A stretch of DNA of 64,000 nucleotides from Bin87 sp963666865 (GTDB taxonomy: Bacteria; Chloroflexota; Dehalococcoidia; Lucifugimonadales; UBA3495): NCBI GenBank assembly GCA_963666865.1, contig OY763072.1, positions 1,984,001 to 2,048,000 of the forward strand, given 5' to 3'. Made by a program: the position numbers and the translations under genes. The notes below the pieces were generated by a model. That model searched no databases and was not told where the DNA came from. It worked only from the letters and a program-made list of their open reading frames with translations. This document shows positions 17,658 to 25,913 of the stretch, piece after piece. Within the stretch, counting starts at the first letter, position 1; each line of letters begins with the position of its first letter.

Positions 17658-18710
17658 CTACTGCTGGAACTTGGGCATGACTTCCCTGGCGAAAAGCTCC
17701 ATCGAGCGCAACACCCTGGCGTGTTCCATGCTGCCGAAGGACATGCTGGCGCCGAAGTACCCGATGCCGTGTTCATCCCGTAACCCGGCGATCCGCCGTA
17801 CACATTGCTCCGGCGTGCCGAAGTAAGCGGTGGTTTCGAGTTCCGACTCGTAGCTAGCCGGCTCGACGGTGCGGATGCGGCGCCAGTGGTCCAGGTCCAC
17901 GTTGATCTCGTCGCCGTGGGTAAGGGTGCGCCGGTAGCCGGCCAGGTCCCGCACCCAGGTCAGCGACTGCCGCGGGTATTCGCGGGCGGCATGTTCGTCC
18001 TCGTCCAGGTACACGAACCGGAAGTAGGGCATCTCGGCCACGGGCAGGTTCTTGCCGGCGGCGGCGCAGCGTTCAGCGTAAAGGGAAAACAGGCCCAGGT
18101 TATCGGCCTCAGGCGTGGAGAAGCTGGTCAAAATTGGCAAGTCTCGCGACACGGCGACGTCCACGCTGGCCGGCGTGCGCGACACCGCCATGTACACCGG
18201 CGGATGGGGCTTTTGCACGGGCCAGGGAGCAATGGTCAGGTCTTTCACCTGGTAGAACTCGCCCTGATAGGAGAAATCCGACTGCGTCCACAGCCCCAGA
18301 ATGATGTCCAAGACCTCCTGGGTGCGAACGTCTCGCGTGTCCATATCGATGTTGAAGTTGCCGTACTCGTAATCAGCCGAGCCACGGCCAACCCCGAAAT
18401 CCAGCCGGCCGTTGCTGAGCACGTCCAGCATGGCGCTTTCTTCAGCCAGGAAAATGGGGTTATAGAAGGGCAGGACGCTGACGCCGGCCCCGATGCGAAT
18501 CTTCTTGGTGCGGGCGGCGATGTGGGTCAGCAGCGGCATCAGGGACGGACAAATGCCGTAGCGGCTGGAGTGATGCTCTGCAATCCAGATTGAATCGAAA
18601 CCCAACTCCTCGGCGTATTCAATCTGTTCCAGCATTTCACCAAAGATCCGGCTTTGGGCGCTGGCTTCCGGCTCCGTCCAGGATCCCAACAAAAACAGGG
18701 CAAACTTCAT
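17658..18710 (-). CDS. LLM-class flavin-dependent oxidoreductase
   Basis: A 350-residue bacterial-luciferase-like TIM barrel that would use reduced FMN or F420. Typical segments: EYAEELGFDSIWIAEHHSSRYG (31-52), AARTKKIRIGAGVSVLPFYNPIFLAEESAMLDVLSNGRLDFGVGRG (67-112) and GTPEQCVRRI near 300. The family covers monooxygenases attacking pyrimidines, nitriloacetate, dibenzothiophene sulfone and similar compounds. It lies 21 bp downstream of the SDR gene and 149 bp upstream of the PuuE-like gene, consistent with one catabolic unit. Confidence 0.9.
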   Translation of the reverse strand: MKFALFLLGSWTEPEASAQSRIFGEMLEQIEYAEELGFDSIWIAEHHSSRYGICPSLMPLLTHIAARTKKIRIGAGVSVLPFYNPIFLAEESAMLDVLSNGRLDFGVGRGSADYEYGNFNIDMDTRDVRTQEVLDIILGLWTQSDFSYQGEFYQVKDLTIAPWPVQKPHPPVYMAVSRTPASVDVAVSRDLPILTSFSTPEADNLGLFSLYAERCAAAGKNLPVAEMPYFRFVYLDEDEHAAREYPRQSLTWVRDLAGYRRTLTHGDEINVDLDHWRRIRTVEPASYESELETTAYFGTPEQCVRRIAGLRDEHGIGYFGASMSFGSMEHARVLRSMELFAREVMPKFQQ

Positions 18711-18731
18711 GATGGATCTGGTCCTCCTTTC

Positions 18732-19562
18732 CTATCGCCAATCGTGGCGGGGTCGCCAACCTAACATTCGCTGCGCCTTGGCCGTACTGATGACGCTGGC
18801 GGCGCCGGTCAGCCCGTCCCGTATTTCCACCCGGTCACCGAAGTTGTTCTTGACCAGATCGATGGTAGGCTCCTTGAAGCGGCTGGATGGCTGGGCCAGC
18901 ATGAAGGCCTCGTACTCCCCAATCTCGGCGTCCACGGCCAGAACGTGAGCCTCGGCCACGTCCCGGGCGTCGGCGTAGGCCCACATCACCAGCGTCAGGG
19001 GGTTCTCCGGTGTCGGGGCCGGCCAGGGAAACTCCGCCTGGACTTCCGGCAGCGCGACGTTGGTGAAGCGCAGGCTGACCACCGTGGTGTCCGAATTGCG
19101 GGCGATCATCCGGCCGATGTCCTCGCCAACCTGCTTGGACAGGCCGTAAGGCTCAAAGGGCATCATGGGATGTTCCTCGTCCAACGGCAGATACCGGGGC
19201 ACGAAGGCGTTGCCGTCGTGGGCCCAGCCCATGCCGAAAGCGCTGGATGAGAACACCACCCGGCGCAGGCCCAACTCCGCCGCCGACATCATGACGTTGA
19301 AGTCGCAGGACACGTTGTTGTCGAAAATCATCCTGGGGTCTTCCCGCAGCGGCCCGGGGATTGCGCCCATGTGAATCACCGCTTCTGCGCCTTTGAGGAT
19401 GTCCCCCACCACCCGGGCGTCTCTGAGGTTGCAGCGCACGAACTTCGCCGGCAGGTCATCGGCGTCCAGTTGGTCCGTTGCCAGCACTTCCCGGCCTTGG
19501 TCTGCCAGCAGTTGCACCACCCGGCGTCCTAACCTGCCGGCCGCTCCGGTTACTACTATCAT
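18732..19562 (-). CDS. NAD-dependent epimerase/dehydratase (extended SDR)
   Basis: A 276-residue extended short-chain dehydrogenase. It opens MIVVTGAAGRLGRRVVQLLADQG (GxxGxxG at 6-12) and has the catalytic pair in PYGLSKQVGED (YxxxK). The family acts on nucleotide sugars or, in catabolic clusters, on uronates and related compounds. A GGAGGA precedes ATG. It is probably the first gene of a two-gene unit with the LLM oxidoreductase. Confidence 0.88.
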   Translation of the reverse strand: MIVVTGAAGRLGRRVVQLLADQGREVLATDQLDADDLPAKFVRCNLRDARVVGDILKGAEAVIHMGAIPGPLREDPRMIFDNNVSCDFNVMMSAAELGLRRVVFSSSAFGMGWAHDGNAFVPRYLPLDEEHPMMPFEPYGLSKQVGEDIGRMIARNSDTTVVSLRFTNVALPEVQAEFPWPAPTPENPLTLVMWAYADARDVAEAHVLAVDAEIGEYEAFMLAQPSSRFKEPTIDLVKNNFGDRVEIRDGLTGAASVISTAKAQRMLGWRPRHDWR

Positions 19563-19629
19563 GATTTCCTCCGGCTACTTCCCAAACATCTTCCGGTTTT
19601 GTCATTTCCCGAGCGACGACACTTCCAGC

Positions 19630-19661
19630 AACGAGATTGCCACGCTGCGCTCGCAATGACA
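19630..19661. repeat. Fragment of a family-3 element
   Basis: ACGAGATTGCCACGCTGCG followed by CTCGCAATGACA matches the internal arms of the element at 4968-5111, but neither terminal repeat is present. It occupies the 126-bp gap between the SDR and DUF1989 genes. Confidence 0.6.
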
Positions 19662-19688
19662 AAAGTGGGCGCCAATGAAACTGGAATC

Positions 19689-20516
19689 TCATGGCCGGTC
19701 AAGCCCGTGGATGCCACGGTAATCCACGGTTGCGGGCGGCTGCCAACCCTCCAGCAGCTCCGGGCGAGGTTGATAGATCTCGACGCCCAGCGGGTGGCAG
19801 GTGTCGATGGGATCGCTGGCGTCCTCTCCCCAGACCTGGACGGACAGGTCGCCGTGGGGGCAAGTGGAAATGGCGCAAAGCAGGTCTATCTCGGCGAAGA
19901 ATTCGAAGAAGTCCCCATGCCTGGCCGGGGATGGTTTCACGAAGTAGCGGTCGTCCTGCGTAAGTCCGGTCACCTGGAATACGTTCAGCACGTCGTGGAC
20001 ATCGCTCTCGTTGAGATGGTACGGAGCGACGGCCCGCACCAGGTTCGAGTGGCAACAGTAGTCAAAGTCCTCACCGTTGAGCAACTTGTGGACGTAAGGA
20101 TCGCAGCGGGTGCCCAGCAGGTCATGACATCCGGCGCCGTCCTCGTCCAGGGGATAGTCCACCGTGTCGCCGATGATGGTGAGCATGGGCCGCAGGTAGG
20201 GGAGACAGGACCACAAACGGTCGAAGGTGCTGACGTGGGCCCGGTGCAACTGTTTAGTGCGGGCTGCCCAGAACCGTTCGCGGGGGTTGTTCAGGTTCCA
20301 CGCGTTGAAGTCGGCAACCTGCGCTCCTTCCACCACGACGATGCGGCAGATCTGGCCGGCCAGAACCGGCCACGCCTTGCCGGAGCGCATCGGCACCACA
20401 AACTGTTCGACCAGGCTGCGGCCCTCGGTATCCTGGCCCAGGCGTCCGTAAAATTCCCGGTCCACGTCGATAGGACTGCCGGGTTTGGGTTGGTAAATCA
20501 CTCTGGGAGCTGGCAT
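19689..20516 (-). CDS. DUF1989 / urea carboxylase-associated family protein
   Basis: A 275-residue protein matching the urea-carboxylase-associated (DUF1989) family: QICRIVVVEGAQVADFNAWNLNNPRERFWAARTKQLHRAHVS, then GCHDLLGTRCDPYVHK, DYCCHSNL and ISTCPHGDL. The conserved Cys/His residues probably form a metal site. In other bacteria these genes sit beside urea carboxylase or allophanate hydrolase and are needed for guanidine or urea use, though the exact reaction varies. ATG 20516 is preceded by GGGAGG. The amidase gene ends 13 bp upstream, so the two are one operon. Confidence 0.87.
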   Translation of the reverse strand: MPAPRVIYQPKPGSPIDVDREFYGRLGQDTEGRSLVEQFVVPMRSGKAWPVLAGQICRIVVVEGAQVADFNAWNLNNPRERFWAARTKQLHRAHVSTFDRLWSCLPYLRPMLTIIGDTVDYPLDEDGAGCHDLLGTRCDPYVHKLLNGEDFDYCCHSNLVRAVAPYHLNESDVHDVLNVFQVTGLTQDDRYFVKPSPARHGDFFEFFAEIDLLCAISTCPHGDLSVQVWGEDASDPIDTCHPLGVEIYQPRPELLEGWQPPATVDYRGIHGLDRP

Positions 20517-20529
20517 GGAACCTCCCGCG

Positions 20530-22035
20530 CTAATTGTTTCGTCCGTAAGCGTCGGCGGCGCGGAGCACCGTTGCGTCATCCCCGGTGCGTCCCACCAGCA
20601 TCATGCCGATGGGCAGGCGGTCGGATGTTCCACAGGGCACCGAGATGGCCGGGTGGCCGGTTACGTCAAAGGGGCAGGTGTTGTGGATCATTTCCAGCGC
20701 CCGGTCGGTGTACTCCTGGCGGCTGCAATCGGCGGGCGGGATCACCGTGGCCTTCATGGGCAGGGTGGGCATCACCAGCAGGTCAAACTCGCTGAGCGCC
20801 TGGTCGTAGGCAGCGGTCAGCGTCCGGGCCAGGTTCTGGGCCTTGGCATAGTAGTAGCCGTGATAACGATCCTGCATGTACTGTCCCATCAGGACGACCA
20901 GTTTGGTGGTCTCCGAGAGGTCGTCGGCGCGGCTCTGCCAGCCGTGGGCATACACGTTCTGCAATCCGGTGGTGTAGTGGCCCTTCCAGTTGGTGCCCAT
21001 GCTGTTGCCGGCTACCATCAGCATCGTGGCGCCCTCCACCGCGATGGCCCGCCAGACGTGGTTGCCGTCCGTGTGCCACGGGATCGAGACCGTTCCCACC
21101 TGGGCGCCCATGCTCTCGAAGGAGCGGGCTGCGTTCTCCACGGCCTCGTCCACGTCCGCTTCAGACTCCGGCAGACCAAAGCCCTCCCGCACGATGCCGA
21201 GGCGCAGACCCGGCACGTCTCCGGTCAATGCCTGGGAATAAGATTGCCCCGCAAGGCCGGCCTTCTGCCGGGGGTCCAGCCCGTCGGGGCCGGCAATGGC
21301 TTCCAGCATCAGCGCTACGTCGGCGGCCGTCCGAGCCATCGGCCCCGTGTGGTCCAGGGTCAGTTCTATGGGGAAGACTCCGGTATAGGGCACCAACCCG
21401 TAGGTCGGCTTGAGTCCGTAGATGCCGCACCAGCTGGCGGGTATCCTGATGGATCCGCCCTGGTCGCCGCCGATGGCCAGGTCAACCTCGCCGGCCGCGA
21501 CCAGCGCCGCGCTGCCGCTGGAGGAGCCGCCGGCGGTGCGCGCTGGGTTGTGGGGGTTGTGCACCGGCCCGGTGTCGGAAGTGTGGCTGCCCCCGGAGAA
21601 GCACAGGCTTTCGCAGACTGCCTTGCCCCGGATGGAGCCGCCGGCGTCCAGGATCCGGGTGACGATGGTGGCGTCCACGTCGGGAACGTAGCCTTCCAGG
21701 ACGCTGGTGCCGTTCATCATGGGAACGCCGGCCACGCAGACGTTGTCCTTGATAGCGACGGTCTTGCCGGAGAGGATGCCGCCCGGCGGTCCGGTAATTT
21801 CGGTGCGCCAGTACCAGGCGCCTAACGGATTGTCCTCCGGCTGAGGTCGCGCCCCCGGCGACCGGGCGTGTTTGACCGGCAGGCTGGGCGCAGTAAGTTG
21901 GTCCAGCCGGGCGTAGGAGTCCAGTATGGGTTGGCTCAGCTCAACGAAGGACTCCACGTCGGCCGGCGAGGGGTTCAGGTTGTAGGTCTCGGCGATTCTG
22001 GAAAACTCCGCGACGGTGGGGCGTTTTACCACCAT
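20530..22035 (-). CDS. Amidase signature family enzyme
   Basis: A 501-residue amidase with the full Ser-cisSer-Lys machinery: VAIKDN (Lys96), TAGGSSSGSAAL (cis-Ser around 171) and GGDQGGSIRIPASWCGIYGLKPTYG (nucleophile Ser195). It should hydrolyse an amide to acid and ammonia; paired with a DUF1989 protein, an allophanate-, ureido- or carbamoyl-type substrate is reasonable but unproven. GGAGG eight bases upstream favours ATG 22035; an ATG six bases earlier is also possible. Confidence 0.9.
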   Translation of the reverse strand: MVVKRPTVAEFSRIAETYNLNPSPADVESFVELSQPILDSYARLDQLTAPSLPVKHARSPGARPQPEDNPLGAWYWRTEITGPPGGILSGKTVAIKDNVCVAGVPMMNGTSVLEGYVPDVDATIVTRILDAGGSIRGKAVCESLCFSGGSHTSDTGPVHNPHNPARTAGGSSSGSAALVAAGEVDLAIGGDQGGSIRIPASWCGIYGLKPTYGLVPYTGVFPIELTLDHTGPMARTAADVALMLEAIAGPDGLDPRQKAGLAGQSYSQALTGDVPGLRLGIVREGFGLPESEADVDEAVENAARSFESMGAQVGTVSIPWHTDGNHVWRAIAVEGATMLMVAGNSMGTNWKGHYTTGLQNVYAHGWQSRADDLSETTKLVVLMGQYMQDRYHGYYYAKAQNLARTLTAAYDQALSEFDLLVMPTLPMKATVIPPADCSRQEYTDRALEMIHNTCPFDVTGHPAISVPCGTSDRLPIGMMLVGRTGDDATVLRAADAYGRNN

Positions 22036-22189
22036 GATCATAACCTCCGATTTTCATTGGACCGCGTGTAGGGACTATACTACGCCCGGAGAATTCTGAC
22101 CCAAACACCGTTACCAGTTCAGTAAAATCGCCATCAACCACTGGACCGGCGCCAAGCGAGTCTGACGACACCGCCGGGAGACGAATCAG

Positions 22190-22981
22190 ATGCGACATCA
22201 CGACCCCAAAGCGCTGCACATAGCGAAATCAGTGCAGCAACGTGAGCAGCCTGAACTCGTCATCCTCTTCGGCTCCCGCGCTCGGGGCGATTACGAAGAA
22301 CTGCAATCGGACATTGACGTAATGCTGGTACATGCTACCGAACCTGACGATGCCGTCCAAAAGGCCGCCAAACACGCGGCCAACAAGGTCGCCTGGGAGA
22401 CCTACGGACGGGAAGTGCCCGTGGAACTGGTGTGGAGAACCACCGAAGAGTTCCGGCACAACCGCCGGTACGTCAACAGCGTCGAGACCCACGCCGTAAA
22501 AGACGGAATAATCATGCCCAGGGATCCGAACCAGTACGGCTCGTCACAATACGAAGACGAGGACACCGAATACTCTTACGACTGGGAGAGCTACGAAATA
22601 CTCATCGAAAGAGCAGAGGCGCACCTGTCCGCCTTCCAGTCGCTGGCAAGCAACGACCAGCCGGACTTCCCGATAGGCCAGCAGGCCCACTTTGCCCTGG
22701 AGTGCGGGTTGAAAGCCCTTTTGGAAGCCCGACAGATTCCCTATAGCTACAACCACAGCATGGCGGACCTGTTGGGCACGCTGCGCCACTTCCACCCCAA
22801 AATGCGGGACTTCCGCCTGTCCATACCCCCCGACATCTACACGGCTTACGCCGGGCGACTCGGCTACCGAGCGCGACGGCAACCACGCCTGACCGACCAG
22901 CCGGACTACCTGGAAAAGACCGTCGCCGACGCCCAGTTCCTCATCGACATGGCCAAAGCCGCCAGAGAAGAAGCCGGCTAA
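22190..22981 (+). CDS. Nucleotidyltransferase-HEPN fusion (MNT-HEPN type)
   Basis: A 263-residue single chain joins two domains normally encoded by a toxin-antitoxin pair. Residues 20-110 are a minimal nucleotidyltransferase with GSRARGDYEEL (28-37) and the metal dyad DID (41-43). Residues about 130-255 are a helical HEPN-like domain (RAEAHLSAFQSL, HFALECGLKALLEARQIPY, HSMADLL). The usual R-x4-6-H RNase motif of HEPN toxins is not clear, so the HEPN part may bind rather than cleave nucleic acid. In separate systems the MNT partner AMPylates and silences HEPN. A GGGAGA precedes ATG 22190. Confidence 0.85.
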   Translation: MRHHDPKALHIAKSVQQREQPELVILFGSRARGDYEELQSDIDVMLVHATEPDDAVQKAAKHAANKVAWETYGREVPVELVWRTTEEFRHNRRYVNSVETHAVKDGIIMPRDPNQYGSSQYEDEDTEYSYDWESYEILIERAEAHLSAFQSLASNDQPDFPIGQQAHFALECGLKALLEARQIPYSYNHSMADLLGTLRHFHPKMRDFRLSIPPDIYTAYAGRLGYRARRQPRLTDQPDYLEKTVADAQFLIDMAKAAREEAG

Positions 22982-23033
22982 AAACAAACTGCCCGAACCG
23001 AGAACCCAATACCCTGAATATGGAGGCCCGAAA

Positions 23034-24794
23034 ATGCCAGTCAAAGGGACCACGATGACCAGTTACCGTCCGTTGATGCAAGGTGTCAACGGCATGGTTG
23101 CCGCCAGCCATCCCAGCGCGGCCATGGCCGGCTTGGAGATTCTGAAAAAAGGCGGCAACGCCATCGACGCGGGAGTCGCCGTTGGTCTGGCGTTGAACGT
23201 CGTGCACGTGGATGATTGCAGCTTCCTGGGCGTCGCGCCCACGGTAATATACCTGGCCGACCGGAAGGAAGTCGTCACCGTTGACGGGCTGGGAGTGTGG
23301 CCCAAAGCCGCGTCGGTTGAATATTTCCACAAGCACCACGGTGGCAAGATGCCGGGCGGCGTGATGTCGTCCCTGACGCCGGCCGCCGCCGATTCGTGGA
23401 TCACGTCTCTCTCCAAGTTTGGCACGATGACATTCGGCGAGGTAGCATCCGCCGCCATCGAGCTGGCCGGCAGCGGTTTCCCCATGTACCGCTATCTGGC
23501 CGGGCGGTTCAAGACCGCCTTCGACCAGTACAACGCCTACCCGTCAACCGCCGAGATCTATCTGCCCGGCGGTCGCGCTCCCAAACAGGGGGAGATGTTC
23601 TACCAGAAGGACCTTGCCGCCACCCTGTCCAAAATCGCGGATATGGAGGCTTCCAAGGCCGGCAAAGGCCGGGAAACCGCGCTCAAGGCAGCCAGGGACT
23701 ACATCTACACCGGCGAACTGGCGCAGAAGATTGTGGCGTTCAATCAGGAGATGGGGGGTCTGCTCACCGAGGACGACCTTGCCCGTTATCACGTCCAGGT
23801 GACTCCGCCCGTCACGGTGAACTACAAGGGATACGACGTGTACAGCACCGGTCCGTGGGGCCAGGGGCCGACTTTCCCCCAGGCCCTCAAGATTTTGGAG
23901 GGCTACGACCTGGCGGCCATGGGCCACAATTCCCCGGAGTACATCCATACGGTGAGCCAGGCCCTGAACCTGGCCTTTGCCGACCGAGAGCAGTACGTGG
24001 GTGACCCGGATTTCGTGGACGTGCCGATAAACGAAATGCTGGCAGAGGAGTATCTGGCCAAGCGTCGCTCCCTGATCGACCCCGACCTAGCCTGGCCGGG
24101 CACTCCGCCGGCGGGAGACCCCCGCAAGGGGAAGGCGACGATTAACGGTGCGCCCCAGTCTCCCAGAGAGGCGGCAACTCCGGCCGCAACAGCCGGGGTA
24201 AGCGGCGGTGGAACTTCTTACTTCGCGGTGATCGACCGGGATGGCAACATCTTCTCCTGCACTCCCAGCGAAGGCACCAAGAACGGCGGGCCAATCATTC
24301 CGGGGACCGGCTTGACGTTCTCCCTGCGCGGAACCCAGTCCAAGCTGACCGAAGGCCATCCGGCGGCGGTGGCCGGCGGCAAGCGGCCCCGGCTCACCCC
24401 CGCGCCGGCCCTGGTACTGTGTGAAGGCGAGTCGGTGATGGCCCTGGGCGCGCACGGCGGCGACCATATCCCACAGGGCACTCTGCAACTGCTGCTGAAC
24501 GTCCTGGAGTTCGGCCGGGATCCGCAAGAGGCCGTGGAGGAACCCCGTTTCTACAGCTACAACTTCCCCAGCTCCAACTGGGCGTCCCGGTATGATCCGG
24601 GAATGTTGCGAATGGAGGGCCGCATTTCCGACGAAGTGGCCGAGGCGCTGCGGAGGAAGGGCCACACCATCGAGCAGTATCCCGAATGGTGGGAGGGCTC
24701 GGCTCTGTACTGCGTCATCACACGCAACCCGGAGACCGGGGTGCTGCAGGGCGGCGCAGACCCGCGTTGCGAGGCCTACGCCATCGGTTACTAA
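23034..24794 (+). CDS. Gamma-glutamyltransferase family protein
   Basis: A 586-residue N-terminal-nucleophile hydrolase of the gamma-glutamyltransferase family. The opening MVAASHPSAAMAGLEILKKGGNAIDAGVAVGLALNVVHV matches the family, and the autoprocessing Thr is Thr394 in GGGTSYFAVIDRDGN. The usual motif is T-T-H-F; here T-S-Y-F. No secretion signal is seen, unlike periplasmic GGT, so it may act in the cytoplasm on a gamma-glutamyl or cephalosporin-acylase-like amide. TATGGAGG is upstream of ATG 23034. Confidence 0.88.
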   Translation: MPVKGTTMTSYRPLMQGVNGMVAASHPSAAMAGLEILKKGGNAIDAGVAVGLALNVVHVDDCSFLGVAPTVIYLADRKEVVTVDGLGVWPKAASVEYFHKHHGGKMPGGVMSSLTPAAADSWITSLSKFGTMTFGEVASAAIELAGSGFPMYRYLAGRFKTAFDQYNAYPSTAEIYLPGGRAPKQGEMFYQKDLAATLSKIADMEASKAGKGRETALKAARDYIYTGELAQKIVAFNQEMGGLLTEDDLARYHVQVTPPVTVNYKGYDVYSTGPWGQGPTFPQALKILEGYDLAAMGHNSPEYIHTVSQALNLAFADREQYVGDPDFVDVPINEMLAEEYLAKRRSLIDPDLAWPGTPPAGDPRKGKATINGAPQSPREAATPAATAGVSGGGTSYFAVIDRDGNIFSCTPSEGTKNGGPIIPGTGLTFSLRGTQSKLTEGHPAAVAGGKRPRLTPAPALVLCEGESVMALGAHGGDHIPQGTLQLLLNVLEFGRDPQEAVEEPRFYSYNFPSSNWASRYDPGMLRMEGRISDEVAEALRRKGHTIEQYPEWWEGSALYCVITRNPETGVLQGGADPRCEAYAIGY

Positions 24795-24804
24795 TCCCGG
24801 CGCG

Positions 24805-25902
24805 TCAGTCCACCGTAAGTTCTTGGCCCGTATCGGACGCCTGCTTGACAGTGTCGAGGAAACGATGCAGGCCAACGGCGGTATCGAAGGTCGGGGCGAG
24901 GTTCTGCCCCGACCTGATCGCCTCTGCGAACAGGGCGTACAACTGCCCGACGTTGAACGGGTCGCCGCGAGGGAAGTCATCGGGGACGTACACGAAACGG
25001 TCGGGGATGGTTAGGTCCTCCAACTGGTGGCTGCCCTGGGCGCCTTGGACGCGCAGCATCTCGCCCCGCTGGGATGAGACGCTACCAGTGACGACCAGGG
25101 TGCCTTCCCGCCCGAAAATCTCCATGCGATAGCCGGTGCCGGCCCAGGGTACGGCCCCAACGTGTACCGCCGCCGCCGCGCCGCGTTGCAACTGTCCGGA
25201 TACCCGCACGTTGTCCGGAGAGGTGGTATCCACGTAACGCTGTGTATCAGTCTCGTACCATTGCGGCACCTGGGTCGATACCATGCACGCCACCCGTTGG
25301 AAGTCGCCGGCCACGAAGCGCAGGGCGTCGATGACGTGGCCGGTGGCGATGGTCAGGGTGTTGGCGCCCATGCCCGGGTCGCGCTGCCAGGTGCCGCCGG
25401 AAGTGCGGTTCAGCGGCCCGTCGCGGAAAGTATTGACCGTGCAGGACAGCATCTCGCCCACGTAGCCGGTGTCGATCAGATCCCTGACGTACAGCAGCGC
25501 GGGGCTGACGCGGGATTGCAGACCTACCGCCGTCTGCACGCCTTTGGCTCGCGCCAGGGCCGCCAGTTCTTCGGCTTCGGCGGTGTTGCGGCCCAACGGC
25601 CACTCGGTGAGGACGTGCTTGCCGGCTTCGATGGCGGCTTTGGTCGGCTCATAGTGGGACGGCACCCGCACCACCACGGCTACGGCGTCAATCTCGGGCG
25701 ACGACGCCATTTCGTTGAAATCGTGGAAGGCGAGCTTGGCGCCGAAAGCCTCCCTCGCCTCTTCTGCGCTCTCGGGCCGGGTGGTGCAAACGGCGGTCAT
25801 CTCGACGTCAGGGCTGGCCAACAGCGCCGGAAAGTGAGACTGTCCCGACCATGTAGAGTTGACGTTGGCCCCTACGAACCCCAAGCGAATTTTGTCTGCC
25901 AT
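24805..25902 (-). CDS. Gfo/Idh/MocA-family oxidoreductase
   Basis: A 365-residue NAD(P)-dependent dehydrogenase of the glucose-fructose oxidoreductase/inositol dehydrogenase family. The Rossmann start IRLGFVGANVNSTW departs from strict GxGxxG, and the catalytic EKP motif appears as TEWPLG (Lys to Trp). Loss of the Lys argues for altered chemistry or a non-sugar substrate. ATG 25902 begins the Rossmann strand; a longer frame to 26067 overlaps the upstream LLM gene and is rejected. The LLM gene ends 11 bp upstream. Confidence 0.83.
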   Translation of the reverse strand: MADKIRLGFVGANVNSTWSGQSHFPALLASPDVEMTAVCTTRPESAEEAREAFGAKLAFHDFNEMASSPEIDAVAVVVRVPSHYEPTKAAIEAGKHVLTEWPLGRNTAEAEELAALARAKGVQTAVGLQSRVSPALLYVRDLIDTGYVGEMLSCTVNTFRDGPLNRTSGGTWQRDPGMGANTLTIATGHVIDALRFVAGDFQRVACMVSTQVPQWYETDTQRYVDTTSPDNVRVSGQLQRGAAAAVHVGAVPWAGTGYRMEIFGREGTLVVTGSVSSQRGEMLRVQGAQGSHQLEDLTIPDRFVYVPDDFPRGDPFNVGQLYALFAEAIRSGQNLAPTFDTAVGLHRFLDTVKQASDTGQELTVD

Positions 25903-25913
25903 GATGAGGACTC

